DNA of 64,000 nt from Leucobacter chromiisoli (GCF_016522505.1 NZ_JAEHOH010000010.1:62001-126000), one strand, 5' to 3'; shown: positions 51,064 to 59,174, counted from the first letter of the stretch. Program-made: numbers and translations. Notes: a model not told the origin generated them from the sequence alone.

Positions 51064-54000
51064 ATGAAGCTCCAGTTCAAGGTCCAGCAGTACCAGACCG
51101 ATGCCGTCGATGCTGTCGTCGAGGCCTTCGCCGGGCAGCCGAAGCACGACGGTATCTCCTACCGGATCGACCCCGGCAAGGTCCGCCCTGCCACCGCTCC
51201 GGCGCTGTTCGAGACCGAGGAGCGCCCAGACGCCGGCCTCCGCAACGCCGAGATCGCCCTGTCCGGCGCGCGGCTGCTGGAGAACGTGCATGCGGTGCAA
51301 CGGTCACGGAACCTGCCACTGTCTACCAAGCTGATCGACAGCAAGGCCGCCCCGGGCGCTCCGAACCTCGATGTCGAGATGGAGACCGGTACCGGCAAGA
51401 CCTACGTCTACATCAAGACGATCATGGAGCTCCACAAGCGGTACGGCTGGTCGAAGTACATCATCGTGGTGCCCTCGGTCGCGATCCGTGAGGGCGTGAA
51501 GAAGTCGTTCGACGTGACCGCCGAGCACTTCCAGCAGCTCTACGGCACCAAGCCTCGCTCGTTCATCTACAACTCCTCCCAGCTCCACGAACTGGAGCGC
51601 TTCAGCTCGGACGCCGGCGTGCAGGTGATGATCATCAACATTCAGGCGTTCAACGCCACCGGCAAAGACAACCGCCGCATCTACGACGAGCTGGACGACT
51701 TCCAGTCCCGCCGCCCGATCGACGTGATCAGCGCCAACCGCCCGATCGTGATCATCGACGAGCCCCAGAAGATCGGAGCACCCAAGTCGCTCGAAGCACT
51801 GTCGCGGTTCAACGCCCTGATGCTGCTTCGCTACTCCGCCACACACAAGGTCGATCACACGAAGGTGCACCGGCTCGACGCACTGGACGCCTACAACCAG
51901 AAGCTGGTGAAGAAGATCGCCGTGCGCGGCATCACCGTAAAGGGACTCGCTGGATCGGCTGCCTACCTATACCTGGACGCAATCGAGATCGCCAAGGGCG
52001 CCAAGCCTCGGGCGCGGGTCGAGCTTGAGGTGCAGACCGCATCGGGCATCAAGCGACAGGTCAAACGTCTCGACATGGGCGCGAACCTCCACGACGTCTC
52101 GAACGGGATCGAGGCATACAAGGGACTGTTCATCACCGAGGTGGACGCCAACCGCGACGTGATTGAGCTGAGCAACGGTGACGTGGTCGTGGCAGGGCAG
52201 CTCGCCGACCGGGATGTCACCGAGGAGACCAAGCGGCGCATCCAGATTCGCGAGGTCGTCCGTGCACATCTGGATAAGGAGCGCGAACTTTTCAGCCAGG
52301 GCGTCAAAGTGCTCTCGCTGTTCTTCATCGACGAGGTCGCCAAGTACCGCGACTACAACCGCGAGGACACCCTCGGCGACTACGCCCGCATCTTCGAAGA
52401 GGAGTACGCCGCGATCCGCGACGAGGTGCTCGGCGAACTCGCCATCGATGCGGCGACCGAGGAGTACCAGGCCTACCTGCGCCGTGACGACGTGCGTCGG
52501 GTCCACGAGGGCTACTTCTCCATCGACAAGAAGACCAAGCACCAGATCGACGGCAAGGTCTCCGGCCGTGGCGACGACAAGGGCCAGTCCACCGACACCG
52601 ACGCGTACGACCTGATCCTCAAAGACAAGGAACGCCTGCTGTCGTTCACCGAACCCGTCCGGTTCATCTTCTCCCACTCGGCACTGCGCGAGGGCTGGGA
52701 CAACCCCAACGTGTTCGTCATGGGGATGCTCAAGAAGAGCGACAACACGGTCTCCCGGCGCCAGGAGATCGGGCGTGGCCTGCGGCTGGCCGTCGACCAG
52801 CACGGCGAACGGATGGACAACCACGTCACCGTGCACGACATCAACGAGCTGACCGTCGTCACCGACGAGTCCTACACCGACTTCGTGACCGGCCTTCAGC
52901 GTGAAATCTCCGAGTCGCTGGCTGCGCGGCCACGCAAGGCCAGCGTCAAGTTCTTCGTCGGCAAGACCATCCATACTCTCTCTGGCGAGTCGGTCATCGA
53001 GGAGGCCGTCGCCCAGGCGCTCTACAAGTACCTCGTCAAGAACGACTACGTGAACGACGACGACACCATCTCCGATGCTTACAAGCAGGCCAAGGAGGAT
53101 GGCACACTGGCTGCGCCAACCTCCGACGCGCTCAAGCCCGTCATCGACTTCGTGTGGCCCCTGATCGACGTCCTCTACCTTGACCTGCCGGTGCCCACCG
53201 ATGACCGCAAGCCGAAGAAGATTCCGTTGAACGAAGCCAACTTCGCGCGCAAGGAGTTCCAGGCTCTGTGGGGCCGGATCAACCACCGCGCCGTCTACCA
53301 GGTCGAATTCGACTCGGGCGAACTGATTCGCAAGGCGACCGAGCACCTCGACAAGCACCTCAACGTCGCCGCGCTGCAATACGTGGTGCAAGCCGGGCAG
53401 CAGCGCGAGCAGCTGGAAGCGGACGACCTGACCGGCGGCTCCGGCTTCGCAGTGCAGACCACGCAGACGCACACCGAGACCGTGAGCGCCGGCTCACAGG
53501 TGAAGTACGACCTGCTCGGCGAGATCACCGAGAAGACCCAGCTCACCCGTCGCACGGTCGCGGCGATCCTCCGCGGCGTCACTCCAGGAACGTTCGCCAA
53601 GTTCCGCCTCAACCCCGAGCAGTTCATCACCGAGGCCGCCCGACTCATCAACGAGCAGAAGGCCACGGTCATCGTCGAGCACCTCGCCTACGACGCACTC
53701 GAAGACCGATTCGACTCCGCGATCTTCACCGAGAACCAGACGGCTCAGGACTTCTCGAAGGCTGGGTCGAAGCTCAAGAAGCACGTCTACGACTACGTGG
53801 TCACCGACTCCAAGATCGAGCGCGAGTTCGTCACCGAACTCGACACCAGCAACGAGGTCGCCGTCTACGCGAAGCTCCCGCGAGGGTTCTTCATCCCCAC
53901 GCCTGTTGGCGACTACAACCCCGACTGGGCCATCGCGTTCACCGAGGGCAGCGTGAAGCATGTCTACTTCGTCGCCGAAACGAAGGGCTCGCTGTCGACA

Positions 54001-54141
54001 CTCCAGCTTAAGGGCGTCGAGGACGCGAAGATCGAGTGCGCCCGCAAGTTCTTCGCATCCCTCAGCGAAAAGAACGGACAGGACGTCACGTATGACGTGG
54101 TCACCGACTACACCGAGCTGATGCAACTCGTGACGGCGTAG
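51064..54141 (+). CDS. res: type III restriction endonuclease, Res subunit
   Basis: A 1025-residue ATP-dependent endonuclease. The helicase core starts with Walker A ETGTGKT (about 107-113), then DEPQKIG as the DEAD-equivalent motif II, LRYSATH as III, and GWDNPNVFVMGM and RRQEIGRGLR as V and VI. The C-terminal nuclease has a PD-(D/E)xK arrangement: NPDW (Asp about 954) and AETKG (Glu 972, Lys 974). It cuts DNA when Mod sites are unmodified. Last plus-strand gene of the block, 76 bases after the AlbA_2 gene, and convergent with the Pycsar-like operon. Confidence 0.92.
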   Translation: MKLQFKVQQYQTDAVDAVVEAFAGQPKHDGISYRIDPGKVRPATAPALFETEERPDAGLRNAEIALSGARLLENVHAVQRSRNLPLSTKLIDSKAAPGAPNLDVEMETGTGKTYVYIKTIMELHKRYGWSKYIIVVPSVAIREGVKKSFDVTAEHFQQLYGTKPRSFIYNSSQLHELERFSSDAGVQVMIINIQAFNATGKDNRRIYDELDDFQSRRPIDVISANRPIVIIDEPQKIGAPKSLEALSRFNALMLLRYSATHKVDHTKVHRLDALDAYNQKLVKKIAVRGITVKGLAGSAAYLYLDAIEIAKGAKPRARVELEVQTASGIKRQVKRLDMGANLHDVSNGIEAYKGLFITEVDANRDVIELSNGDVVVAGQLADRDVTEETKRRIQIREVVRAHLDKERELFSQGVKVLSLFFIDEVAKYRDYNREDTLGDYARIFEEEYAAIRDEVLGELAIDAATEEYQAYLRRDDVRRVHEGYFSIDKKTKHQIDGKVSGRGDDKGQSTDTDAYDLILKDKERLLSFTEPVRFIFSHSALREGWDNPNVFVMGMLKKSDNTVSRRQEIGRGLRLAVDQHGERMDNHVTVHDINELTVVTDESYTDFVTGLQREISESLAARPRKASVKFFVGKTIHTLSGESVIEEAVAQALYKYLVKNDYVNDDDTISDAYKQAKEDGTLAAPTSDALKPVIDFVWPLIDVLYLDLPVPTDDRKPKKIPLNEANFARKEFQALWGRINHRAVYQVEFDSGELIRKATEHLDKHLNVAALQYVVQAGQQREQLEADDLTGGSGFAVQTTQTHTETVSAGSQVKYDLLGEITEKTQLTRRTVAAILRGVTPGTFAKFRLNPEQFITEAARLINEQKATVIVEHLAYDALEDRFDSAIFTENQTAQDFSKAGSKLKKHVYDYVVTDSKIEREFVTELDTSNEVAVYAKLPRGFFIPTPVGDYNPDWAIAFTEGSVKHVYFVAETKGSLSTLQLKGVEDAKIECARKFFASLSEKNGQDVTYDVVTDYTELMQLVTA

Positions 54142-54192
54142 GACTGGTGGTTGGGGTCAGCCGCTTTCTGCTTGGCAGACTTCGGAAGGAAT

Positions 54193-54717
54193 CTAAACGA
54201 TGATGATCATCGCGATCGCGACACAAGAGAAGCCGAGGAGAATGAGTGCGCCGAATCCGTAGACGGCTTTCTCGCATGCGGCGAATTTTCGCTCAGCGAG
54301 CTTAGAAAGGTCGAGGATCTGCTGCCAGGCGTCATCCGCGGCTGAGGAGGTAGAGAGGTGCTCGTGCAAGTCGGTGACTGACGCACGGGCAAGGGAAGGC
54401 CACGAGAATCTGTTGGGTTGCAGATAGCCAACCTTGCGTTGAGGGCCGATTGCTTTCATCAGCCAGAACAATGTCCACATGAACGTGAGGAGCGTCAAGG
54501 TGGCTGGGCCCCCCACGTAGAGTCCAGTGATCCATGACTGCTGCGCCGCCTTCATGATCGTGCTGGAGTTGCTTACCAGCATCGTCATTGCGACGCCCAA
54601 ACCTGCAATGAGGACGGTCGCTTTGGTGTCTGCAAATCGTACCCAGTTCGCGATCTGGTCGAGAGCTTGACTGCTCCCGTCTGTTGGACCGGCCTCGGGT
54701 CGTCGCTTAGGCCACAA
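54193..54717 (-). CDS. PycTM-like Pycsar effector (membrane protein)
   Basis: A 174-residue protein. ANWVRFADTKATVLIAGLGV and the following TM segments are the hallmark of the Pycsar membrane effector family, with hydrophobic stretches at about 33-50, 68-90 and 150-174. In this family binding of a cyclic pyrimidine nucleotide is thought to make the membrane leak and stop phage growth. The start is a TTG at 54717 with AAGGAG nine bases upstream; an in-frame ATG at 54822 would overlap the previous gene by 116 bases and is Arg-rich. It overlaps the E2-like gene by 11 bases. Confidence 0.82.
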   Translation of the reverse strand: MWPKRRPEAGPTDGSSQALDQIANWVRFADTKATVLIAGLGVAMTMLVSNSSTIMKAAQQSWITGLYVGGPATLTLLTFMWTLFWLMKAIGPQRKVGYLQPNRFSWPSLARASVTDLHEHLSTSSAADDAWQQILDLSKLAERKFAACEKAVYGFGALILLGFSCVAIAMIIIV

Positions 54718-55318
54718 GAGCCTGCGCTCCTTCGATTGGCCAACGCCTCGTGATGCGCCACTCTGTGTAGGCAGCGAGCCAATGCGCCGCCCAAGCAGTA
54801 ACCGTGGCGACAGTGTGTTCATGAGGGTCCCAGTCGTCTTCGTCGGCGACGCACAGATTCCCGTTCAAGTAAAGGTGAGGTGAAGGCACCCAAGATCGAC
54901 CTGCGGCGATGCCGAGCTTGGGCCCCACGACCGCGACTCTGGGGAGGCCTTCATCCTGCCGGGTCATGATCAGCACTTTGAACTTGCCGCGCCCCGTGTT
55001 GAGTTCACCGCCCCAGCAGGGACCGAGGCCGTCTGAAGCGGGCAGGTAGGTGAAGCCAGGGAACGACTGCTCCATGGCGCTGATGTGATGCTGTAGACGT
55101 GCGCTATCTGTCCACCAGGGCGCGTCATTCACAGCATTGTCAGGGGCTTCCTCGCCGCCGTGGAACGTGTGCTTCTGGACCGGGGTGACGAACCCGAGGG
55201 AACTGTGAACGTAGCCGGAGGGCGACGCTTGTACATCGTCGAAGACGATCTGCCCATTCACGGTGACGTATCGAGGAACGTCGACTCCGTGATGATGAAG
55301 AAGTGCAGCGATGCTCAT
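54707..55318 (-). CDS. E2 (ubiquitin-conjugating)-like protein in a Pycsar-like operon
   Basis: A 203-residue protein. Its C-terminal half matches the bacterial E2 fold of CBASS and related systems: PHLYLNGNLCVADEDDWDP has an invariant-looking Cys (156) preceded by PHLY with His 148, then WAAHWLAAYTEWRITRRWP as the closing helices. The N-terminal half is without known motifs. In short type II CBASS an E2-only protein acts on the cyclase; here it lies between a class III cyclase and a membrane effector. There is no E1 or JAB gene nearby. It starts 10 bases after the cyclase stop. Confidence 0.75.
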   Translation of the reverse strand: MSIAALLHHHGVDVPRYVTVNGQIVFDDVQASPSGYVHSSLGFVTPVQKHTFHGGEEAPDNAVNDAPWWTDSARLQHHISAMEQSFPGFTYLPASDGLGPCWGGELNTGRGKFKVLIMTRQDEGLPRVAVVGPKLGIAAGRSWVPSPHLYLNGNLCVADEDDWDPHEHTVATVTAWAAHWLAAYTEWRITRRWPIEGAQALVA

Positions 55319-55328
55319 GACGCCTGCC

Positions 55329-56129
55329 TTATCTGATCGCGATGGACGATGTCGGGTTTCCGCTGAGCTGCAGTGCCACATCGTCTAGATACGGAAGAGC
55401 CTGCCGCCAGTGGTAGTCATAGAAGTGGTACTTCTTGCGTTCATAGTCGCGCTGGTATGTCTTCGGAGAGTCACTGTGCTCGACGAATGAGGTCGCCCCC
55501 GGAAGCTGGCTTGTCAGTCCTTCGCCCACGACGATCTCCCAGGAGTTCGCCTTCTTCTCGCACTTCGCAGCGAAGTTTGCAGCAAACCCAAGAGGGTTCA
55601 CTTCGCTGTGACCCGAGCTGCCCGTCCGCACGAAGGTGATTCGACCGTAGTCAAGACCAGCTCTCGCCTGCACCCGATGGATACTGCGGTACTCGAGCCG
55701 CGGGTTCACTTCACTCTCCACTGCTCCAAGGGCGAACGCGCAGGCTCCGAGAGCCATAGTGGCGTCGACTTGTGAGTTTCCCGGACCGAATCCTGCGAAT
55801 AGGCCGTCTCCCCGGAGTCCGAGCGGATAACCGCCGTAAGCAAGGACTACTTCGATGAAGCCCGTCAGCACGGCGTGCGCAAGATCCACGACTTGGGTTT
55901 CTTCGTCCCAGAAGGTGCGGCCAGTGAAGTCGGTGAGATCGAGGAACGCGACTGCCAGAGGAACGGTGCGACGTTCTCCTACTGCAAGGTCTTCGAAGGC
56001 AGGGTGGCCCAGCGCCTTGGCTTCGGGTGCGGCCGACGCGTAGAGTTCGCTGAGGTTTCGCCCTTCGCGACGTGCCTGAAAGTCACGTATGACAGTGTCC
56101 CCGAAGGTCGATGGCGTGTAGTTCGCCAT
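55329..56129 (-). CDS. class III nucleotidyl cyclase, PycC-like
   Basis: A 266-residue protein with the class III cyclase fold. AFLDLTDFTG (Asp64) and LRGDGLFAGFG (Asp108) supply the two metal-binding aspartates; later DYGRITFV and GFAANFAAKCEK match the cyclase core. The position before an effector of the PycTM type makes a cCMP- or cUMP-forming cyclase more likely than an adenylate cyclase. The product cannot be told from sequence alone. The ATG at 56129 follows AAGG; a GTG at 56153 is the alternative. Confidence 0.85.
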   Translation of the reverse strand: MANYTPSTFGDTVIRDFQARREGRNLSELYASAAPEAKALGHPAFEDLAVGERRTVPLAVAFLDLTDFTGRTFWDEETQVVDLAHAVLTGFIEVVLAYGGYPLGLRGDGLFAGFGPGNSQVDATMALGACAFALGAVESEVNPRLEYRSIHRVQARAGLDYGRITFVRTGSSGHSEVNPLGFAANFAAKCEKKANSWEIVVGEGLTSQLPGATSFVEHSDSPKTYQRDYERKKYHFYDYHWRQALPYLDDVALQLSGNPTSSIAIR

Positions 56130-56159
56130 CAACCTTGTTCCGAAGCCGTTCACTGAGGA

Positions 56160-56366
56160 CTACTTTCGGGTGCCGTACGGGCTCTGGTTGGTCGGCTTGA
56201 GTGAGACACCGATGTCGCTTGCGCGGCTCCGGACGGCATCCTCGCTCCTTCCCATGTGCAGGCCGATCACGCGGGTCGGTGTGTTGCCTTTGGCCTCTCG
56301 TCGCAGTTGCGCGTCTCGGGCCGAGGTCCAGGGCTTGCCCGCGTTGGGCGGCTGCTTCTTGCTCAT
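56160..56366 (-). CDS. small DNA-binding-like protein heading the Pycsar-like operon
   Basis: A 68-residue basic protein: GKPWTSARDAQLRREAKG and PTRVIGLHMGRSEDAVRSRA form a Myb/SANT-like helix-turn-helix, ending SLKPTNQSPYG. I recall similar short proteins as conserved hypotheticals in many bacteria. AGGAG lies six bases before the ATG at 56366 (an in-frame ATG at 56393 has no ribosome site). It ends 30 bases upstream of the cyclase gene, in the same direction, and could regulate the operon. Confidence 0.75.
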   Translation of the reverse strand: MSKKQPPNAGKPWTSARDAQLRREAKGNTPTRVIGLHMGRSEDAVRSRASDIGVSLKPTNQSPYGTRK

Positions 56367-56458
56367 GTCGTTCTCCTGATCTGTAGAGCTCATCTGGCAG
56401 TTGGTTCGAGATCAGGATGACAGGAGAGCCTGGCTAGCGCAACGTAGATCTTGACCTT

Positions 56459-56486
56459 CTACTTAAGTTTATCACAACGGAAGTAG
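56459..56486. promoter_or_regulatory. inverted repeat in the divergent region between two defence modules
   Basis: CTACTT (56459-56464) and AAGTAG (56481-56486) form an inverted repeat with a 16-bp spacer; ACTTAAGT at 56461-56468 is an 8-bp palindrome. The site is AT-rich and lies between the minus-strand Pycsar-like operon and the plus-strand Xre module, so it may be an operator for one or both. Confidence 0.4.
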
Positions 56487-56547
56487 CTTGTTGCTTGTAT
56501 GGCGCGTCGCGTGACAGGGTTGCGCGTGCGTCTGCTTTACTGGTTGC

Positions 56548-57291
56548 ATGATGTCATGGGATCCGCACGGTGCAGAGCGCCTCGAGGAGATAAAGCGGGC
56601 TGTAGCCGATGTGAGCCTCGACGTTCTCGTGCAGGAGGCCGTCAAGGAGGTCTGGAGTGCGAACCGTGCACGTCACGAGCCGGAGGAACTCTTCGACGAC
56701 GCTTTCACGTTGAGCACCGTCTCGAGCAGAAATCTCGCCAATCGCCTGTATACGACAGTGAACAGGGATAGCGGGCTACGACGTGCTGGGGTTTCCGCAA
56801 CCAGGGACTTTGCGGCCACCGTCTTGCGCGTGGGCGCCTTTGATATTCGCTTGGTCAAGACCCCGCACCTCGCTGCGCGTAAGCCCGACTTCGTGTCCAG
56901 CTTTGACTGGAGGGACAGCGAATCCCGTCTAGCCGCGGCGGCCCGCAACCACGGGGCGTACTCGCCACCCATCCGCAGACCCGAGATGTCGCCGTTGTTC
57001 GAGATTGAACAGATCGATGCTTCCGAGAGCGTCCGGGGCTGCAGGGACGCGTTCCTTGTATGGGGCGCTGAGTACGAGTCCGAGCTCACTGCGGGATGGC
57101 TTGGCCTTCCGACCACTACTCCGGATCGCTGGCTCGCGGTTGCGCCCCTCTGGTGGGACGAACCTGCATCGCGCACAACGAAGTTCGAGGACGCGGACGC
57201 TTCGACTGAGAACGTTGGCTTTGCGGATCAGCCAGAACCGGTTCCGAACATCTCACTGAAGGTCCGGAAGATAGAAGGAAACTCGCTGTGA
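56548..57291 (+). CDS. unknown protein, partner of the Xre-ImmA/IrrE protein
   Basis: A 247-residue soluble protein without motifs I recognise. It has WLAVAPLWWDEPASR and VRRVGAFDI-like segments; the composition is normal. It overlaps the next gene by GTGA (57288-57291), and TTTACT before it may be a -10 box. Upstream partners of Xre-ImmA/IrrE proteins are often toxins (for example in RosmerTA-type pairs), so a toxin role is plausible but unproven. ATG at 56551 is an equally possible start. Confidence 0.6.
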   Translation: MMSWDPHGAERLEEIKRAVADVSLDVLVQEAVKEVWSANRARHEPEELFDDAFTLSTVSSRNLANRLYTTVNRDSGLRRAGVSATRDFAATVLRVGAFDIRLVKTPHLAARKPDFVSSFDWRDSESRLAAAARNHGAYSPPIRRPEMSPLFEIEQIDASESVRGCRDAFLVWGAEYESELTAGWLGLPTTTPDRWLAVAPLWWDEPASRTTKFEDADASTENVGFADQPEPVPNISLKVRKIEGNSL

Positions 57292-58433
57292 CAGAGGAAG
57301 TAGACCCGACGGAACGCGCCCGACGACGTCGTACCACCGGGACATCCGTTGACTTCGACGGGCGGCGACTCTCTCTAGCTCGACGCCTCAGGCGACTACA
57401 ACGAACCACCCTCGCTGCAAAGACGACTGTCTCGGCAGCAGCAATCACACAGTTCGAACGAGGAACCTCACGGCCGACCAACACTGTTGTCGCCGAGCTT
57501 GCTCTCGCGCTGGGGGTCCCAACTGGCTTCTTCCAACGCGGCCGAGCGATAGAGCAAGTCCCAGCGAGCAGTGCTCACTTCCGCTCGCTCAGAGCCACGC
57601 CAGCGATCGCGCGAGACCAGGCCCTCGCCTTCGCCGAGATAGCCCTCGCTGTCGTGGACGTGTTCGAGCAGTACGTCGACTTTCCTCCAGTCACGGAGAT
57701 CATCGACCCGGTTGAGGACGAACCCAGTCGCGAACGTATAGCCGAACTCGCCGCTCAAGCTCGCGCAAAACTCGGGTTGCAGGCAGGACCGGTACCGAAC
57801 GTCGTGCGGCTGATGGAAGCCCACGGCATAGTCGTCCTTCGCCTGCCTCAAGACATCGATCGAAAGGTGGATGCTTTTTCAACCGATGTCGGCTCCCGGC
57901 CCCTAGTTCTCCTCTCGCCTTCAAAGCATGACAAGGCTCGCAGTCGATTCGACGCTGCCCATGAGCTGGGGCACCTCGTTATGCACCACGAGGTTGAACC
58001 GGGTTCCAAGATCATCGAGAATCAAGCACACCGCTTCGCCGCCGAGTTCCTCGCTCCGAGTGCTGAGCTCATACCCGAGCTACCGACCAGAGTGGACTGG
58101 GAAGCCCTTCTGAAACTGAAGGCCAAGTGGGGTATCAGCCTGAAGGCACTCATCTACCGAGCTCACGACCTAGAGGTGTGGGGGGACTACACCTACCGGA
58201 ACGCGAGCAAACAACTCGCGGTGCAAGGCCTCCCAGAGCCTGGCCCACTCGGCCTACCTGAGTCTCCGTCACTCCTTGGTCGGGCTGCCTCTCTTTTGAA
58301 GGACGCTGGAATCGATAGCACGGATCTCGCCGTCGCGAGTCGTCTCACTGAGCATCAGATCAACGAGGTGATCGAGGCGGGAAGCGACCTCAAGCCAAAG
58401 TTGCGGCTGGCGATTGATCCGAACGAGCACTGA
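57288..58433 (+). CDS. Xre-family HTH plus ImmA/IrrE metallopeptidase
   Basis: A 381-residue protein. Residues ~25-80 are an Xre helix-turn-helix (LSLARRLRRLQRTTLAAK, VSAAAITQFERGTSRP). Residues ~155-260 are an ImmA/IrrE-type zinc metallopeptidase with HELGH (225-229) in RFDAAHELGHLVMHHE. The C-terminus is helical. Such proteins act as antitoxin-regulators or as proteases that cleave a repressor. It starts at a GTG that overlaps the upstream gene, with AGAAGGAA as ribosome site. The last gene of the element before its right end. Confidence 0.88.
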   Translation: MTEEVDPTERARRRRTTGTSVDFDGRRLSLARRLRRLQRTTLAAKTTVSAAAITQFERGTSRPTNTVVAELALALGVPTGFFQRGRAIEQVPASSAHFRSLRATPAIARDQALAFAEIALAVVDVFEQYVDFPPVTEIIDPVEDEPSRERIAELAAQARAKLGLQAGPVPNVVRLMEAHGIVVLRLPQDIDRKVDAFSTDVGSRPLVLLSPSKHDKARSRFDAAHELGHLVMHHEVEPGSKIIENQAHRFAAEFLAPSAELIPELPTRVDWEALLKLKAKWGISLKALIYRAHDLEVWGDYTYRNASKQLAVQGLPEPGPLGLPESPSLLGRAASLLKDAGIDSTDLAVASRLTEHQINEVIEAGSDLKPKLRLAIDPNEH

Positions 58434-58513
58434 CCGCCGAGCACCCAGGTTGGCGTCTCGGTGGCCTCGGAGCGGGAGGCTTCGAGGCCACCCGAATCAT
58501 GAGTGCCTCGGTC

Positions 58514-58536
58514 ACCACTTTGATCACCAGAAACCC
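58514..58536. repeat. right subterminal repeat (possible integrase arm site)
   Basis: Matches 36898-36920 at 22 of 23 positions, in the same orientation, about 124 bp inside the right attachment site. GGTCACCAGA recurs once more eight bases downstream. Confidence 0.6.
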
Positions 58537-58659
58537 CTTCCGAGGTCACCAGATTGGCTGGCATCGGCCGGTACCAACCGGTAAGCTGATGCCATGAGAA
58601 CCGCAGAAACACGCGGTGTTTCGCCCGATCGGCGCTCAGGCACAACGGACTCCGGATCC

Positions 58660-58682
58660 TTCAGTTGTTCTTGGTTCGAGTC
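58660..58682. repeat. right attachment site (attR) of the mobile element
   Basis: Exact 23-base copy of 36787-36809 (TTCAGTTGTTCTTGG and onwards). To its right the sequence returns to high-G+C backbone style. Distance between the two copies is 21,873 bp. Confidence 0.85.
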
Positions 58683-58748
58683 TCACGAGCCTCAAGCCGG
58701 TCGCGGCTCGGCGTTGTCGCAGCCAGCGAAGAATGAGACGATGCCAGC

Positions 58749-59174
58749 ATGACCGGCCGCATCATCGACCGGGTGGCGACACCCGAAGAGCACGCCCGAC
58801 TGGCGGCAGCCGTCGGCTGGCAGTCGCACTTCGACAACCATCTCCGAGCCGCGTCGCTCGCCGCCTCCATCGCCGGGGTCGTGTATGTCGACGATGAAGG
58901 CGACACCGTCGGCATGGCACGGGCCGTCGGCGACGGGCTGCAGTACGCCTATATCCAAGACGTCATCGTCGAACCCGAACACAGCGACGAGGGTATCGCC
59001 ACCGCCCTCGTCGCGCGCCTCGTCGACCTGCTGCGGCCCGATCCCGGCGCCGAGATATTCATCGGCCTCTTCGCCAGCGAGGAAGCCGTCGGTGTCTACG
59101 AGTCGCTCGGGTTCTCGAGCAAAGAGGCGCTGGGCATGCATCAGCGGGTCTCGGGGGACGCCGCAGCAGGGTAG
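58749..59174 (+). CDS. GNAT family N-acetyltransferase
   Basis: A 141-residue acetyltransferase. IQDVIVEPEHSDEGIATALVARLV contains the acetyl-CoA-binding Q/RxxGxA-like loop (here DEGIAT), and VGVYESLGFSSKEA is the typical C-terminal motif. The acceptor substrate is unknown. GACGAT lies seven bases before the ATG, a possible -10 box of a leaderless transcript. First backbone gene right of the element. Confidence 0.9.
   Translation: MTGRIIDRVATPEEHARLAAAVGWQSHFDNHLRAASLAASIAGVVYVDDEGDTVGMARAVGDGLQYAYIQDVIVEPEHSDEGIATALVARLVDLLRPDPGAEIFIGLFASEEAVGVYESLGFSSKEALGMHQRVSGDAAAG

Larger units (their letters stand above)
58434..58748. other. right end of the mobile element, 315 bp without a gene
   Basis: Holds the right subterminal repeat, the right attachment site and the promoter area of the GNAT gene. 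A further GGTCACCAGA copy is at 58544-58553. No convincing open frame. Confidence 0.6.

Noticed and set aside
54193-54822. Longer start (ATG 54822) for the membrane effector
   Set aside because: It would overlap the E2-like gene by 116 bases and adds an Arg-rich segment without family support; the TTG at 54717 has a good ribosome site.
56398-56410. CAGTTGGTTCGAG, similar to part of the attachment core
   Set aside because: Only about 10 bases match contiguously (TTGGTTCGAG) and no border is seen in gene content; may be chance.
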